Source: Mercurialis annua
Taxonomy: Eukaryota > Streptophyta > Magnoliopsida > Malpighiales > Euphorbiaceae
Assembly: GCF_937616625.2 (NCBI RefSeq)
Contig: NC_065576.1
Location: 35,366,628 to 35,430,627 of the forward strand
DNA: 64,000 bases
Reading direction: 5' to 3'
The position numbers and the translations under genes are program-made. Every line of letters starts with the position of its first letter. Positions within the stretch are counted from its first letter, which is position 1. Below are positions 12,052 through 24,920 of the stretch, piece by piece. The notes beneath the pieces were generated by a model. It was given only the letters and a program-made list of their open reading frames with translations, did no database searches and was not told where the DNA came from.

Positions 12052-15000
12052 AGGATGAGTCATTCCCCATGTCAAAGGGGGAGAATGTGTATGCTAATGA
12101 GGAGAAAGAGGAACAAAGTTTGAATAGAGTGAGACGCTATGTGAGAATGTTCACGAGGAAGGTAAAGGAACGCTTATACGCCGATACGAACGGGGAAAAG
12201 GTCCGATGATTCGAGAGGCATTACCGCCTCAACAATCATCCTCAGGTATCATTTAGATATGTGTCTTACGTTTAAGTAAGTACATTTATGTGTTTTAGTA
12301 CGAAATACTAAAACTAGAAAACATAAAGTACAGAGATAAGGAATATCCTTAAACAAGAACACACATACTAATGAACAATAACTGTTAATAAGCAGCCTGA
12401 CGATGAATAATAACATAAAAGATGAATGTTAAATAAAGAACAATAAAGCCTAATGTGAGGATTAGGAAACCTTGAAATGGCACAGAAAAGTAGTTTGAAA
12501 GAAACTTATTAAAGTTTTGTTTTACAGTTTGAACGTATAATTGTGCTCAGATGCATTAAAGATGCATGTTGCGAAAATCACTATAGAATAAGCATATACC
12601 TGAATTTTATAGATAGTACATATATACATAAAATGATTTGATTAGGGCATGCATCATATATATTGATATATCAGAATATCAATGAAAAGTGAATTGAAAT
12701 AGCAACTCCTTGGGGATGAGAGATGTCATCACCCTGAAGCACAATTGTATGAAAAATGTTTTGTACCGTGAATTTGAGAATTCACAATTTGTTTGAAAAG
12801 AGGGATTTAAAAGGCTTGCGCAAGTAGGACGAATAATAATTGTCTCAGACGAGATCAATTGTATTTGTCTGACAAATTGATTTGTATTTGTTAAGCGTCA
12901 GTGTACGCGAGACAAAACTGTATTTTCTCAAACGAAAACTCTGTGATAGTGACAAGGTAGATGGGAAAAAGTGATAAAGAATAACGGTTGTATTATAAGA
13001 ATAAATAATAAAGACCTAAATTCTAGTGTTTCATACCGAGACATTAGAGATTAATGAAAGTACGGGAAGAGTAGAGAGAGTGAGAATCTATATTCTTACT
13101 CAGGAATAGACTGATACAAGTCTGGTGATGGACTTTTATGGTAAGTAAAAGTTCGAGAGTAGACGATAGAAATTGTCGCGATTAAGATAAGAGAGAGTAG
13201 GATCTAATTGAACACGACTCGGTTTGTTTGACTTCAAGTAACTATATGTGAACAAAGTCATACGTACGTGTTTAATTAAACGGATTGGGGATCAGTCCTA
13301 CAGACAGAGCAGATGTCAGTAATGGACATATCTCTTGAATCCATACGAGTGGTTAGATAAAATTAAAAAAATTCATAAGTCTGGGAGGAGTAAACCTCAG
13401 CACTTAAATGATAAACAACAACGAAACATCTAAAAGAAAGATGATGGAAGGAAGTGTGAGTATTCTCAGAACCAAGTAGGTACACTACTAGTTCTGATAT
13501 GAGTAAAGAGGATCAATGAATATGTTAACGACTGATGTAGTTGTCAAGTCGTGTTAGCAGATATTCATTAATGAAAATGATTAATAAATCATAAAACGAA
13601 CAAACAATATACTTAAAAGTATATCAAACCTGGAATCAACATAAGGTAAAGATATTATCAAGGTGAAACGGGGATGAAGACAGTAAATTGAGGAATAAAT
13701 TTCAGATGTTGTCTGAAAGCTAACAAGGTGTAGTAAAACCCTAATAACTTATGATCGAACCGTTAGATCGGTTTGATATTGGGATATGACAATCCCAAGA
13801 CGGTTATCTAAGTTTTAACTGTTGCGATCGTCGAACGGAGAGATAGGAGATGCTCGATGATGGAGATGTTGTCATGGAACTTGCGTGAAATTTTGGCGGT
13901 AAGCCAAAAGTGCAAGTGACAACGATAAGAAGTATAAACTTTAATTAACTTGGCATTATCAACATAAGCTCCAGATATGTATATAAATGAATTTGAAAGC
14001 TGTAATGAGACAGTAATTTCAAAGGATGAAAATTCCGAGAACCGAGCCTTATGACTGTGAGGTCTTGGCTGGCTGGTAACGGAATATACATGTAATGTAC
14101 ATGTATTTTCAATGTCGGGCCAGAAATATGTATAGTATGGCCGACTTAAAATAGAAAAATGTTTAATGAACATTTTGTTTTCAAAATGAAATGTTTTGAA
14201 ACGGAGCTAAAGTTGATAATCAGTTAATTAAATACGATAGTAACAGCTAAAGTACAGTTATGATAACTGTTAGCTGTGAACAAGGAAGTAGATGCGTGTG
14301 GAAAAGAGGTTAAGAAGTCTAAATAACCTTGAAAATACCGAAAACTAATAACATGAGTATAGTTTTGCGGTGACGATGAAGTAAGTTGGACGATGTTGTA
14401 TGATGAGATAATTAAGTTATAACTTACACCTACACCTAGATGACCACATCATTTGTGTAAGAGGAACCCAGTAATTCAATCTGTAACAGGAAGTTACTAT
14501 AGATTGATAAAGAGTTAGAAGACATTCTATACAAGATATAGAATTCATAAGGAAGTGTAAAAGATGTTAAGAATGAGTAGTCTGTTAGTGAACAAGAGTT
14601 CAAACAGATACAAAGGGTAAGGTTAGAGATTAAAAATACTTAACCAACATTACCCTAAAGTGACTAAAAGATAGGAACAACTTATAATAAGATTAAAATC
14701 TTAGTTATAAAAGGTATAATAAAATGTACAATCAATAATAAAAATGAACTAGAGAGTTCAAGGAGTAAAAATAAAGTGAATTCAAAGGTGATATCATAAG
14801 ATTTAATAATAAGTTGATATCCCAGAAGTGAGTTCAAAGTTTGTACTGTCTGTAAAGAAGTACAACGAAAAGGAAAAGTAATAAGATGTATTAAAAATAC
14901 AAGTTTGGCTAGTAGCCAACTTAAAGGATGATTTCGGAAACCGAAAAGAGGTCGGATTAAGTTCGACTCTTCACGAAAGTTGTAGATTAAATGTCAAATT

Positions 15001-15702
15001 ATATGAATATGCAATAATATTTGGAAAAAGACTGGTTTAAATGCTTGGTTCATTGGCTTCAATAATAGCCATGACGGCAATTTTACAGTCTTTCAAAATT
15101 TGATCGAAGAGGCAACTTTGAGGTCAATTTCCGATACCTTCGAGAAAGAATCTTAACTCGAAGTCTAAACGGAAGTTGTAAAACGCAATGCCAACTATTA
15201 GAATACCAAATCTATTTGGTTAACGGACGCTTCGAGATAAGCGATCCGGGTATCCGAAGTAGGCTTGAAGAGAAGTAACATAAGGGAATAACCCGAGGTA
15301 AAAGAGTACCAAGATTTCTGAAAACAGAAGTCAAGGTGATAGGTTGAGAACCTAAAAATGAAAATATAGAGAGGTAAGATAATTGTGACTGAGAGTTGTA
15401 AGATGCAGTTAGAGGAGAACTGCAAAATGCTCATATAAACATTTGTATACTAATAACGGAAAGTATACTGTCTATAAGGAAAAGTAAAGCATAGATGGAA
15501 AGTGAGTAGAAGAAAGTTAGTAAGTTGATAATAATGCACGGCTGTGCAACTATGCCATAGACGGCAGTAATGTTTATGATGTGCTATAGACAACAACAAT
15601 AATATTTATGCTGCAGAAAGCATAGAACAAGGAATAGAAAGTATTATTAGATATATAAGTAAAAGAAAAAAAATGTATGTAAATTCGAGGACGAATTTAT
15701 AT
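12052..15702 (+). other. Non-coding internal domain of the LARD-like element
   Basis: About 3.6 kb, purine-rich on the plus strand, without any ORF resembling retroelement proteins. Minus-strand open stretches here (for example 13808-14173) show no recognisable motif and are probably chance. Confidence 0.6.
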
Positions 15703-15715
15703 AAGGGGGAGAGAA
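15703..15715 (+). other. Polypurine tract
   Basis: AAGGGGGAGAGAA directly precedes the 3' LTR start TGTAATAC and would prime plus-strand synthesis. Confidence 0.85.
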
Positions 15716-16107
15716 TGTAATACTCCGTATTTTATAAGCCACGTGTAAAGCTTTTATTAGCCGGGAATACGTAAATTAAATTCAAGTGTAAATTTAATTT
15801 ATAAGTATTCCTAAAATTATATCGTAATAATAGGAGTTTAAAATTTAAATCGAGAATTTAAATTTTAATAAAATGATATGAACGAGATTAATAGAATAGA
15901 AGATACGACTGGAGTCGTAAGATAAAAATATATTGATAATTAATATATCAATATACCACTCTAATTGTAGAGTTTAATATTTCGGATAAAACCCCGAAAT
16001 TAAAATGTCGAAACTCGGAAGTCTCGACGTGTTATTAACGAATATAAGTTAAGATATATATATATATATATTATATTAATTAAAAAAAAAAAGAGGATAA
16101 GAAAGAA

Positions 16108-16421
16108 GACTTAAGTGGCAATATGCCCCCTGAACTTGCAAGCAATGGGCAATTAACACATATATTAACTTTGTGGGCAAATCAGTACACGAACTTGATA
16201 ATTATGGGCAATTTGCCCCATTTTGGCAATTTGCCCCCTCAATTTGTAAGTTAATTGTCTTTTAAATTGACAATTTGCTCCCTTAACTTGTAAGTTAATT
16301 TGCCAAAATGGGCTAATTGCCCACAGTCAACAAGTTCGTGTACTGATTTGCCAACAAAGTTAATTTGTGTGTTAATTGCCCATTGCTTACAAGTTGAAGG
16401 GGCAAATTGCTATTTTAGTCT
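16108..16421. mobile_element. MULE-type fold-back MITE in the 3' LTR, 314 bp
   Basis: The sequence GACTTAAGTGG...TTTTAGTCT is present in the 3' LTR and absent from the 5' LTR. It is flanked by a perfect 9-bp duplication AAGAAAGAA (16099-16107 and 16422-16430), and the 5' LTR gives the empty site. The two halves are inverted copies sharing GCAATGGGCAATTAACAC and GCAAATCAGTACACGAACTT. The insertion is younger than the host element. Confidence 0.85.
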
Positions 16422-17278
16422 AAGAAAGAAAGAGTGAGTGGGCGGCAAGTTATGGAAAAAGTATTATTTGGTCCTTGGATTCTTTACTTTAATTAGTTTT
16501 AGTTATAAACTAATTAAATATTATTCGTTAGTCCAAATTAAAATAAAATAATATATAAATCCCGAGCGAATAATTTTAATGTCATTATTCGCGAAATAAT
16601 TTGACGAAGCTATCGTCAAAGTTTCATAGAATTGGACGTAGAAAGTTTAATCAAGTGGGACTGATTTGGACCTAATAAATCTTCCGAGATTTATTAAAAA
16701 TAAAATATAAGTCGGGTGAGAATAAAAATTATATTTTTATTCTTAATATATTTTATTAGATTTTTGGATAAATTTTTACGAAATTCGAAAGTCGTTTCCA
16801 TTTGAGCTACGGACGACTAGTTTAGAAGTTGGTTTAAAATGCATGATTGAGCTAGTACTAAAGAGTACTTTAGCCAACATTATATATATAACATTTGAAG
16901 AGGGAATTAGGGTACAGAAACCATTTTCTCATTCTGAGAAAAGGAATGGAGGCGCTGAAACTTTAAACAGTGTGCAAAAATTAGCTTTTCGATCCGTTCG
17001 ATCCGTTTCTCGATTCTAACTCCGTTTATTCGACGATTACTCAAGTAATCGAGGTACTAAACCCGTATTAAACGTTTATTTTAATATATTTCGATATATT
17101 TCGAATATATATTCGTTTATAAACGGTTACCGTATCGAACGATTAAAATATACGTTCAAATTGTGATTGGATTGTGTATATGTGAACTAGGACGTTAAAA
17201 TAGCGTTTTTGCAGCGTTTTGAAATTCAATAGCACGTCGGAATGGCCCGGGGATCGATTTTCCCCGGGGCTGGCCTGC

Positions 17279-17381
17279 CGTGCGCCCGCACAGCAGAGGC
17301 TGTGCGAACGCACAGCACTAGCTGTGCGAACGCACAGCTAGTCAACTGTGCGAACGCACAGCCAGTCACGTGCGGACGCAC
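17279..17381. repeat. Palindrome cluster in the 3' LTR
   Basis: The same hairpin cluster as at 9255-9355 but with a different unit order. There are two full 18-bp units at 17299-17316 and 17321-17338, then one at 17346-17361, and the variant TATGCGAACGCACA is missing. The flanking LTR sequence is almost identical between the two copies. Confidence 0.9.
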
Positions 17382-19295
17382 AGTGACTTAGCGGGACGTG
17401 TGCGTAGGGACTTTTTCGGACTTTTTCGGCGGACTTTCGAGGGGCGATTTTGAAATGTTTTCGCCTAGTAACTCGATGTGTTGTCTGACCGAAACTAAAA
17501 TATTTTAAATAAATATTTTCAAACATAAGTCAAAGACTTTTAAAATGAGATTTTAAAAATAAAGTTAAACATTTAAAAAGGACTTTAAAAGAGTTAAAGT
17601 CGATGTTTAACCGGTTTAAAAGAATTAGCAAACGATGTTGCTAAATAATTAGTATACGACTGTGAATTATTTTGACAATCAAGTCGATACTATTAAATGA
17701 TTTTAATTAGGTATTGCTATAACTAAAATGACTTCTAGAGTGAAGTCTAAACGTTTTTTCGAGGTGAAAACGGTTTAAATAGTTTTTAAAGAGAAAGAGA
17801 CCATACGTGCTATTTGTTATGTGAATTGCATGATTTGATTAAATCTAGGTTTCAGGACCTAGATATTTATACCAGAAATGAGTATTGATGTGCTGTCTTG
17901 TGTGTTTTGTATGTTTGATCCGACTAGCTGTCCAGCAGTCAGACCAGGACTCAGGGGAGTCTGTCACACATACGGCAGGGCTAAGTAGTAACTTAGCAGT
18001 ACTGTGAGTTTACATGTTTACTTTTGAATATCAGTATTCAATTATTTTAAATCCATAAATCGCAGTAGTATAACTTAGCCAAGAAAGGTCCATTGGAACG
18101 AGTTACCTATTGGGCAGCAATAGGGTTGTGTGATCACCAACACCGATTTTTAGATATACTTCTGTCGAGGTATAGAGGTATGTCTGTCGTGTAAGTCATT
18201 GGGAAAGTAGATGCCCTGACTTCACGGGTAAACCCTGAGACGACAGTAATACAGTTACGGTCGCGGGTAAAACCGCGATGGCAGTTTCATGATTACGGTC
18301 CAGGTACCAGAGATACAGAAGTGGACGGCAGTGACTCGGGTCACGGTCTTTATTCTGTTGTCTATCAGCTCGTAAGATAAGTGTGTCTGTTAGGACAATT
18401 GTGGACTAGGGTTTCATATGGATCGACATATTGGTAACATATTTTATATATATAACGGTTTTATATATATGATGCGATTTTGGTATTTACCTGTAAACTG
18501 TTTACTCACTCAGAAATATTTATATTTCTGACCTCGTTGTTGTTATCCCATTTTTCAGGAAACGAGCTTTGAGGTTAGTCGAGCTTCCACATCTCTTTTT
18601 CAGGAAAGCTCTTCTTTGGTAATGTACATAGGATTTTGCACTCTTAGTATGCTGCAATAGTATAAGTGTGATATGCCAGCAGCCGTGCCACTAGTCCTCT
18701 GTTTAGATACTCTGATAGGATCTAGTGCACATATGTACCTTTCGGGTGGCTGCTTAGTGGCATATTGTATCTAGTTACCGAGTCGGCCTCGTGAGTTTTC
18801 ATGAGGGTTAAAAACATTAAGGTTTATATACACCGGTTACGTGTAACCGGTCCGCTGTGTATTTTAATGTGTTTAATACCACCGTTGCGAGACGCAGAGG
18901 TGTCCGCATTATTTTATTAAACATATTAACGGTGGCGTGTGGATTGGAACAAGGCTGCCTATGTGTTAAAGCAAGCGAGACTTAAGTCCCTGGTTTCCAT
19001 TGCTACCACGCCAGGTTTTCAGAAGGAAGCGAGGGTTGAGATAACGAGGTTATCTAACCAGTACTTCTGAAAACCAGATTTCGCTTATATGTATAATTTC
19101 AGAAATGTGTTTGCGTTAAACGGAAAAAGTTTTAACGGCGTTTTCTGAAAACGGATCGTACGCGAGGTGCGATCTTTTAATAATATTTGCGAAAAATTTC
19201 TAGAGGTTCTAGGCTTGCTACGGGTTTCGGAACAACCATTCCCATTCCCTAGCGCCGGTCGTGACTTGGATTAGGGTGGAATTCGGGTCGTGACA

Positions 19296-20110
<815 letters not shown>

Positions 20111-21034
20111 TCTTTTTTAAAATAATGAGCTTTTTATCCATAACTTGGGTGATGTATGCCGCAAAAGATGGACTCTATAATAAATAATTAGATCCAGATG
20201 TTGCTTGAATTTTCAATTGAGATATGAAACCATAATCATTATGTAATGGCTAATCATTATGCAACATTCTATTAAGGTTGTGGATTCAATTTTTCCCTAC
20301 AAACATTCCTTCTTCCCAATGATAAAATAAATGATAGCAAATATTTATTTTTATCATCACACGGGTACTAATTTAAATTAAGTCAGTAAAAAAAGCAGTA
20401 AAATAATAATTTCTCTTCATAATTAAATTTGCTAAAATAAAATAAAATTATACTTTCTTCGATTTTAAGGCTAGAAGATGGCGCTCTTCGGCCTCTGGCC
20501 GAAAAATCATCATATCTTAACTCGTTTATTTCTATATTTTCTTTGATTTTTGAATAAATCGTTTCGTTTTTTAAGATTTATGAATGGTTTTAGTGTTATT
20601 TGGGCAATGTAAATTAAGGTTGGCGTGTTAACCCTTAGTTAAATTCTTTAGCATTTGTTCAAACTTCATATTCAAATTCTAAATGAATCAAGGTTGATTT
20701 ATAGGAGTTTATCTGAAACGGAGCACGTTTGAATATAGAAATTCTAAAAGGTGTAAATAGTACCCGAACATTCTCATCATTTGAATTCTTCTTGTTTACT
20801 GATACTATTTCATTCCTAAATTTCTTTCATGATGTCTCATTTTTAGTACATCATATTCGAGTTTAATTTTATTTTTAATATTTTGTATCAGTTGATTTGC
20901 GGTGTATTACGACGATTTTATAAACATATATTCTATTTTTGAAAAAATGAAATTTCTATATAAATGTGCATCATGATGTATAGGTGTGGACATGTTTATA
21001 CATAGTTTATAGTGAACAAATCCTAACTTCTTTT
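20111..21034. other. Intergenic, nothing recognised
   Basis: AT-rich sequence with no gene or bounded repeat that I can support. Confidence 0.5.
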
Positions 21035-21350
21035 TTTTTTTTTACGAATTAAGCCTAACGTTTAAAACGTTACGAAATCCTAACCTTTCTAATTTTTTGC
21101 ATTTTGTAGCCCAAACCATTTTCCGGTCATTATTTGCATATGTGGCAGCCAAATTATTAACATATTAAATTTCAACGTTTTAAAAATATACAAATAAAAT
21201 TCTAAATTTTCGCATTTTTGGACTCTGTAGTCTAAAAAAGATGGCAAAATGGCTGAAATTAACTATGAGACTAAAAATACAAAAAATGAAAAAAAGTTAA
21301 ACTTTGTTCCGTAGCGTTTTAAACGTTAGAATTAAATTGCTAAAAAGTGA
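21035..21350. mobile_element. Fold-back MITE, about 315 bp
   Basis: The left arm CCTAACGTTTAAAACGTTACG with CATTTTGTAGCCCAAACC is complementary to the right arm (CCGTAGCGTTTTAAACGTTAG and ATGGCTGAAATTAAC). The ends are approximate and no target duplication was identified. Confidence 0.5.
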
Positions 21351-21514
21351 AACGTTAAAATTTATTTTACCAATATCCTTTTATGAATCTAAATCTTTAA
21401 ATAATAACGTTAATATAACTTCATAGTATATATATTATTTTATATTTCTACTCATCTTATAATTTTTTTAGGATCCACAACTGTGTGCATGGTTTGATTC
21501 TTGTCATAGTGAAT

Positions 21515-22063
21515 CACTACAAGAAATACTAGAATTAACAGCAACTATTTTTGCTGCTAATATTGATAAAATTATTAATATCAACATATAATGACAGAAC
21601 AAATTATGGCATATTACTGCTAATAAAGCGTTATCTTAAGTCACTACAAGAAATACTAGAATTAGCGGCAAACATTTTTGCTGCTAATAGTGCTAAAATT
21701 GTTACTATTAACATATAGCAACAAAAAAAATATTGTGGCATGTTGCTGCTAAGAAAACGTTGCCTTAAATAATTGGTAACAAAATTTGTTGTAAAATGCT
21801 GCTATAACTTAACTAATGGCAGCAATTTTTAAAATTAATGCTGCAAAATGTTTTTTACCAGCAAAAAAAAATTAGTTGCAAAAAAATTGTTGCCATATAC
21901 AGAATTCCTTGTAGTGAGTATTTGATTATGAAATTTGCTATAAATTGCTGCTTATAACTTAACTAATAGTAGCAACTTTTAAAATTATTGTTGTAAAATC
22001 TTTTAGCAGCAAAAAAAAATAGCTGCAAAATTATTGTTAACAAATATAATATTACTTGTAGTG
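21515..22063. mobile_element. Non-autonomous CACTA element (outer)
   Basis: Starts CACTACAAGAAATACTAG and ends ACTTGTAGTG, the canonical terminal inverted repeat of plant CACTA (CMC) transposons. The flanking triplets are AAT and AAC, so the 3-bp duplication is not perfect. Related sequence without the left terminus recurs at 29660-29889 and 44520-44750 in units B and C, so the element predates the duplication. Confidence 0.7.
21642..21916. mobile_element. Non-autonomous CACTA element (inner), 275 bp
   Basis: A second CACTACAAGAAAT...CCTTGTAGTG element nested inside the outer one, flanked by the perfect 3-bp duplication AGT (21639-21641 and 21917-21919). Units B and C lack it at the same place (TTATCTTAAATATTTGATAA), which confirms the empty site. 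Confidence 0.8.
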
Positions 22064-22109
22064 AACTAAAACAATTTAAATAAAATACAAATAAGAGACA
22101 TTAATTTAT

Positions 22110-24204
22110 GAGAAAATTACAAGAAAAGGCCAAAATTTAAATCTATTTTCACACTGTACTTTTTTCCCCAAAGAGTTTACATGTGTATTGTTTTTATTAC
22201 AAATTTATTATTTTTCTTTAATACTTTTCACCCACCACGTGAACTTTCTATGCCTACACATCATCACTTCTCCATCATCGCTTCCTTCTTCATCACCATC
22301 CTCGTCTCTCTTCTCCATCATCGCATCTATTTTCTTCACTCCTCTCCCTTACATTTTCTTCCTCTCTATCTTCTGTTCTTTCTGTCGTACTGGCCGGCAA
22401 TTTCACGGTGTTACTTTGTTGTCACAGTTATTCCCGACGAACGAACGAAGCAGAAAATAAATTAAATAAAAGCTAAACACTTTCAAAGCCATGGTGAGAA
22501 GTTGAGGAGTTGAAGGACTTACCAGAGACAGAAGGTGAGAAGTTGAAGGACTTACCGGAGACAGAAAGTGAGAAGTTAAAAATGGTGGTGGTAGTCTTTA
22601 TTTTAGTGGTGATCGGCGAGTGAAGAACAATTTAGTGTTAAAGGGATGGGCTTTGGCAGGTGGTGATAAAATGGTGAGCAATAGTTGAATTTGAGTGTAG
22701 ATTAAAGAGCATGAGTTGGGTCTTGATTTGGTGAATGTGAGTCTTAGAAATGAAAGTTTGAAGAAAATAAATGATTTTGTTTTCTTTAGCACTGTTTGAA
22801 TTGTAAAAAAATTGATTTCTCAAGAATATATCTCAATTTGGGTTGATGAACAGTTCAAGACTATCAAATCTGGCGGAATATACGGTGGTGAAGATTTTAT
22901 AATTTAATTGATGACGAAGTCATTAAAATATTAATATATTATTTGATACATTTGCAATACATAATTTGTATATAATTATGACAATTATTACATATTTATA
23001 CATAATAGCTACATTTTAAAAAATATATTTGATATATACATTGCCGATACATAATATATACAATATATATATTTTTTATAATATATTTTTTAGTTTTATT
23101 ATATTTTTTTACATATTTGAGACATCTCCGATACATATATTTTTTTCAAAAAGAAGAACGACACGGTTGATTCGATACATTTTCAATACATATTTGATAC
23201 ATATATTATACATTTACGATACATATTTGATACATCTCTAATAGATACATATTCGATTGTCATAACCTTTTTTCTTGTTTTTTTTACGTTTTTTTGGTTG
23301 GTAATATTGCATATATTTTTATACATATTTGATACATCTCTGATACATATCGAATACATAATTTGTAGTTAATAATTATTTTCAATTTTTTTAATCTAAT
23401 TCGGATCTCGTATTTTAATAGATACATATTTGATACATCTCAAATACATCTACGATACATATTTGATACATCTCAAATACATATGATATATATTCGATTG
23501 TCATAATCTTTTTTTCTTGTTTTTTTATACGTCTTTTTTTATGATATTGCATATATATTTATACATATCTGATACATCTTTGATACATATTGAATACATA
23601 ATTTGTATTTAATAATTATCTCCAATTTTTTCATTGTAATTCGAGATCTCGTAATTTTGTGGATACATCTTTAATACATATCCGATACACAATAAATATA
23701 TTTCTGATATATAATTATATGTGAGGCATGTATTTGGTATATGTATTTACAATGTATCCAATAAATAATTTATTAAAATTATATCATTTTTGTATTTTGA
23801 ATATTTTTGAAATTTAATATATTTATATTTTTTTAAATAAAAATAATATAATTATTTTTAAAAATATACTATATAAATAAATTATTTAGATATATGTTAA
23901 GAGAGAGAGAGAAGATAGACCATGTGAGAGAGAAAGAGGGGAGAGAGGAGTGGGGGACCACGTGGAAGAAAGAAAAAAGGAGGAGAAAGAGAGTAGAGGG
24001 GACTACGTGGGGAGAGAAAAAATGAGAGGAAATAGATGAGGTCCCCAAGTGAGAGAAAGAGAAAATAGAGGACAAGTTGATGCGCTGACATCACGTGGTG
24101 ATGTAAACTATTCTCCAATTTTAGTGGTAAATGTAATTAAGACTCAAAAAAAAAGTACCGTGTGTAATATATGAACTATTTTAGGATATTTCTGTTATAT
24201 TCTC
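22110..24204. mobile_element. Non-autonomous MULE, 2.1 kb, in unit A
   Basis: Present in unit A only. Flanked by the 9-bp duplication TTAATTTAT (22101-22109 and 24205-24213). Units B and C read through the site (TAATTTATTAAGAGCTC). The termini GAGAAAATTACAAGAAA and the reverse complement GAGAATATAACAGAAAT form the inverted repeat. The interior has a C/T-rich patch, an ATACAT repeat field and a purine-rich stretch (23905-24065). The open frames at 22181-22465 and 23869-24118 are low-complexity and are not taken as genes. Confidence 0.75.
23030..23720 (+). repeat. Degenerate GATACATATTTGATACATCTC repeat field
   Basis: Roughly 20-bp words of the type GATACATATTTGATACATC recur many times with variation inside the 2.1-kb MULE. 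There is also a larger duplication: TCTTTTTTTCTTG...TGATATTGCATATATATTTATAC near 23500 resembles the stretch near 23270. Confidence 0.75.
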
Positions 24205-24469
24205 TTAATTTATTAAGAGCTCAAACAATTTGTATAAAACATAAATAAGAGACGTTTAATTTTTAACTTTAAAAGAAATATTAGATTTTTTATTAATAGT
24301 GATTTATAAGTACAACTTGTGACAAATCGATAAATTATATGCGTTCAAGAAATAATATAAATCAAATTTATTTTATTATTATTTAATATTTTTTGAAATA
24401 TGTTAAAATTAAATTTTTTAAACTTTTATGAGGTTAACTTTGTTTCTGTTACTTGATCGTTTCTTTCCT

Positions 24470-24605
24470 CTAGAAGGGACTACTTCTTTCTTAGACGAAA
24501 CAATCTTCTATTATTGACGAGACTGCTAAAAAGAGGTGCACCAGAACAAGTCCTCTCTTGCGGGAGGGATAGGCGGAGGAGGTCTTTCGACTACTGAAAG
24601 ATTAA
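24470..24605. other. Conserved block downstream of RALF-like gene, copy A
   Basis: A stretch of about 130 bp, richer in G+C than its surroundings (GAAGGGACTACTTCTTTC to GGAGGTCTTTCGACTAC), found 3' of the gene in all three units (also 30205-30330 and 45065-45190). There is no convincing ORF. It may be a decayed exon or a regulatory or RNA element. Confidence 0.45.
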
Positions 24606-24920
24606 ATTTTATTTTTTAATATTGAATCTCGTCCAATCATGATAATTTTTTTTTAAAGATGGGGTCATTTAATTTTTATCATAATAAAAAAATAAAACAA
24701 ATGATAAAATAAATGGCAAGGTCCAAAATATAGAATAAAATTAGACCATTTTTATAATATCAATTAATCATTGTGTCAAAATCAATAACTTGATTTTGTC
24801 ACAATGTTAAATTAAAAGTGGATTTAATATAAATATATTGAGATTGAAACACGAATCAGAAATCAAACAAGCAGTAAATACATAAATATTATTATGAAAG
24901 AGAGCAGTGTGCGTCAATGT

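Larger units (their letters stand above)
8008..19295 (+). mobile_element. Young non-autonomous long-LTR retrotransposon (LARD-like), complete
   Basis: Complete element with two LTRs beginning TGTAATAC and ending GGGTCGTGACA. It has a primer binding site matching initiator-Met tRNA, a polypurine tract, and identical 5-bp target duplications GTTGT (8003-8007 and 19296-19300). The LTRs are very long (3.2 and 3.6 kb) and almost identical apart from a MITE in the 3' copy, AT-repeat length and a few substitutions, so the insertion is recent. The 4.5-kb internal region has no gag, protease, reverse transcriptase or integrase. The tail AATTCGAGGACGAATT just before the polypurine tract is typical of plant chromovirus (Tekay/Del-type) elements, the probable source of its enzymes in trans. 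Confidence 0.9.
15716..19295 (+). repeat. 3' LTR of the LARD-like element
   Basis: 3580 bp and near-identical to the 5' LTR. The extra length is mostly a 314-bp MITE at 16108-16421, partly offset by a shorter AT tract. Ends GGGTCGTGACA, followed by the target duplication GTTGT. Confidence 0.9.

Noticed and set aside
22181..22465. Two overlapping plus-strand ORFs rich in Phe, Leu, Ser and His
   Set aside because: They lie in a C/T-rich patch inside a non-autonomous MULE; low complexity, two frames open at once, no motif.
23869..24118. Minus-strand ORFs rich in Ser, Phe and Pro
   Set aside because: They are the reverse reading of a GAGAGA-rich purine tract in the same MULE.
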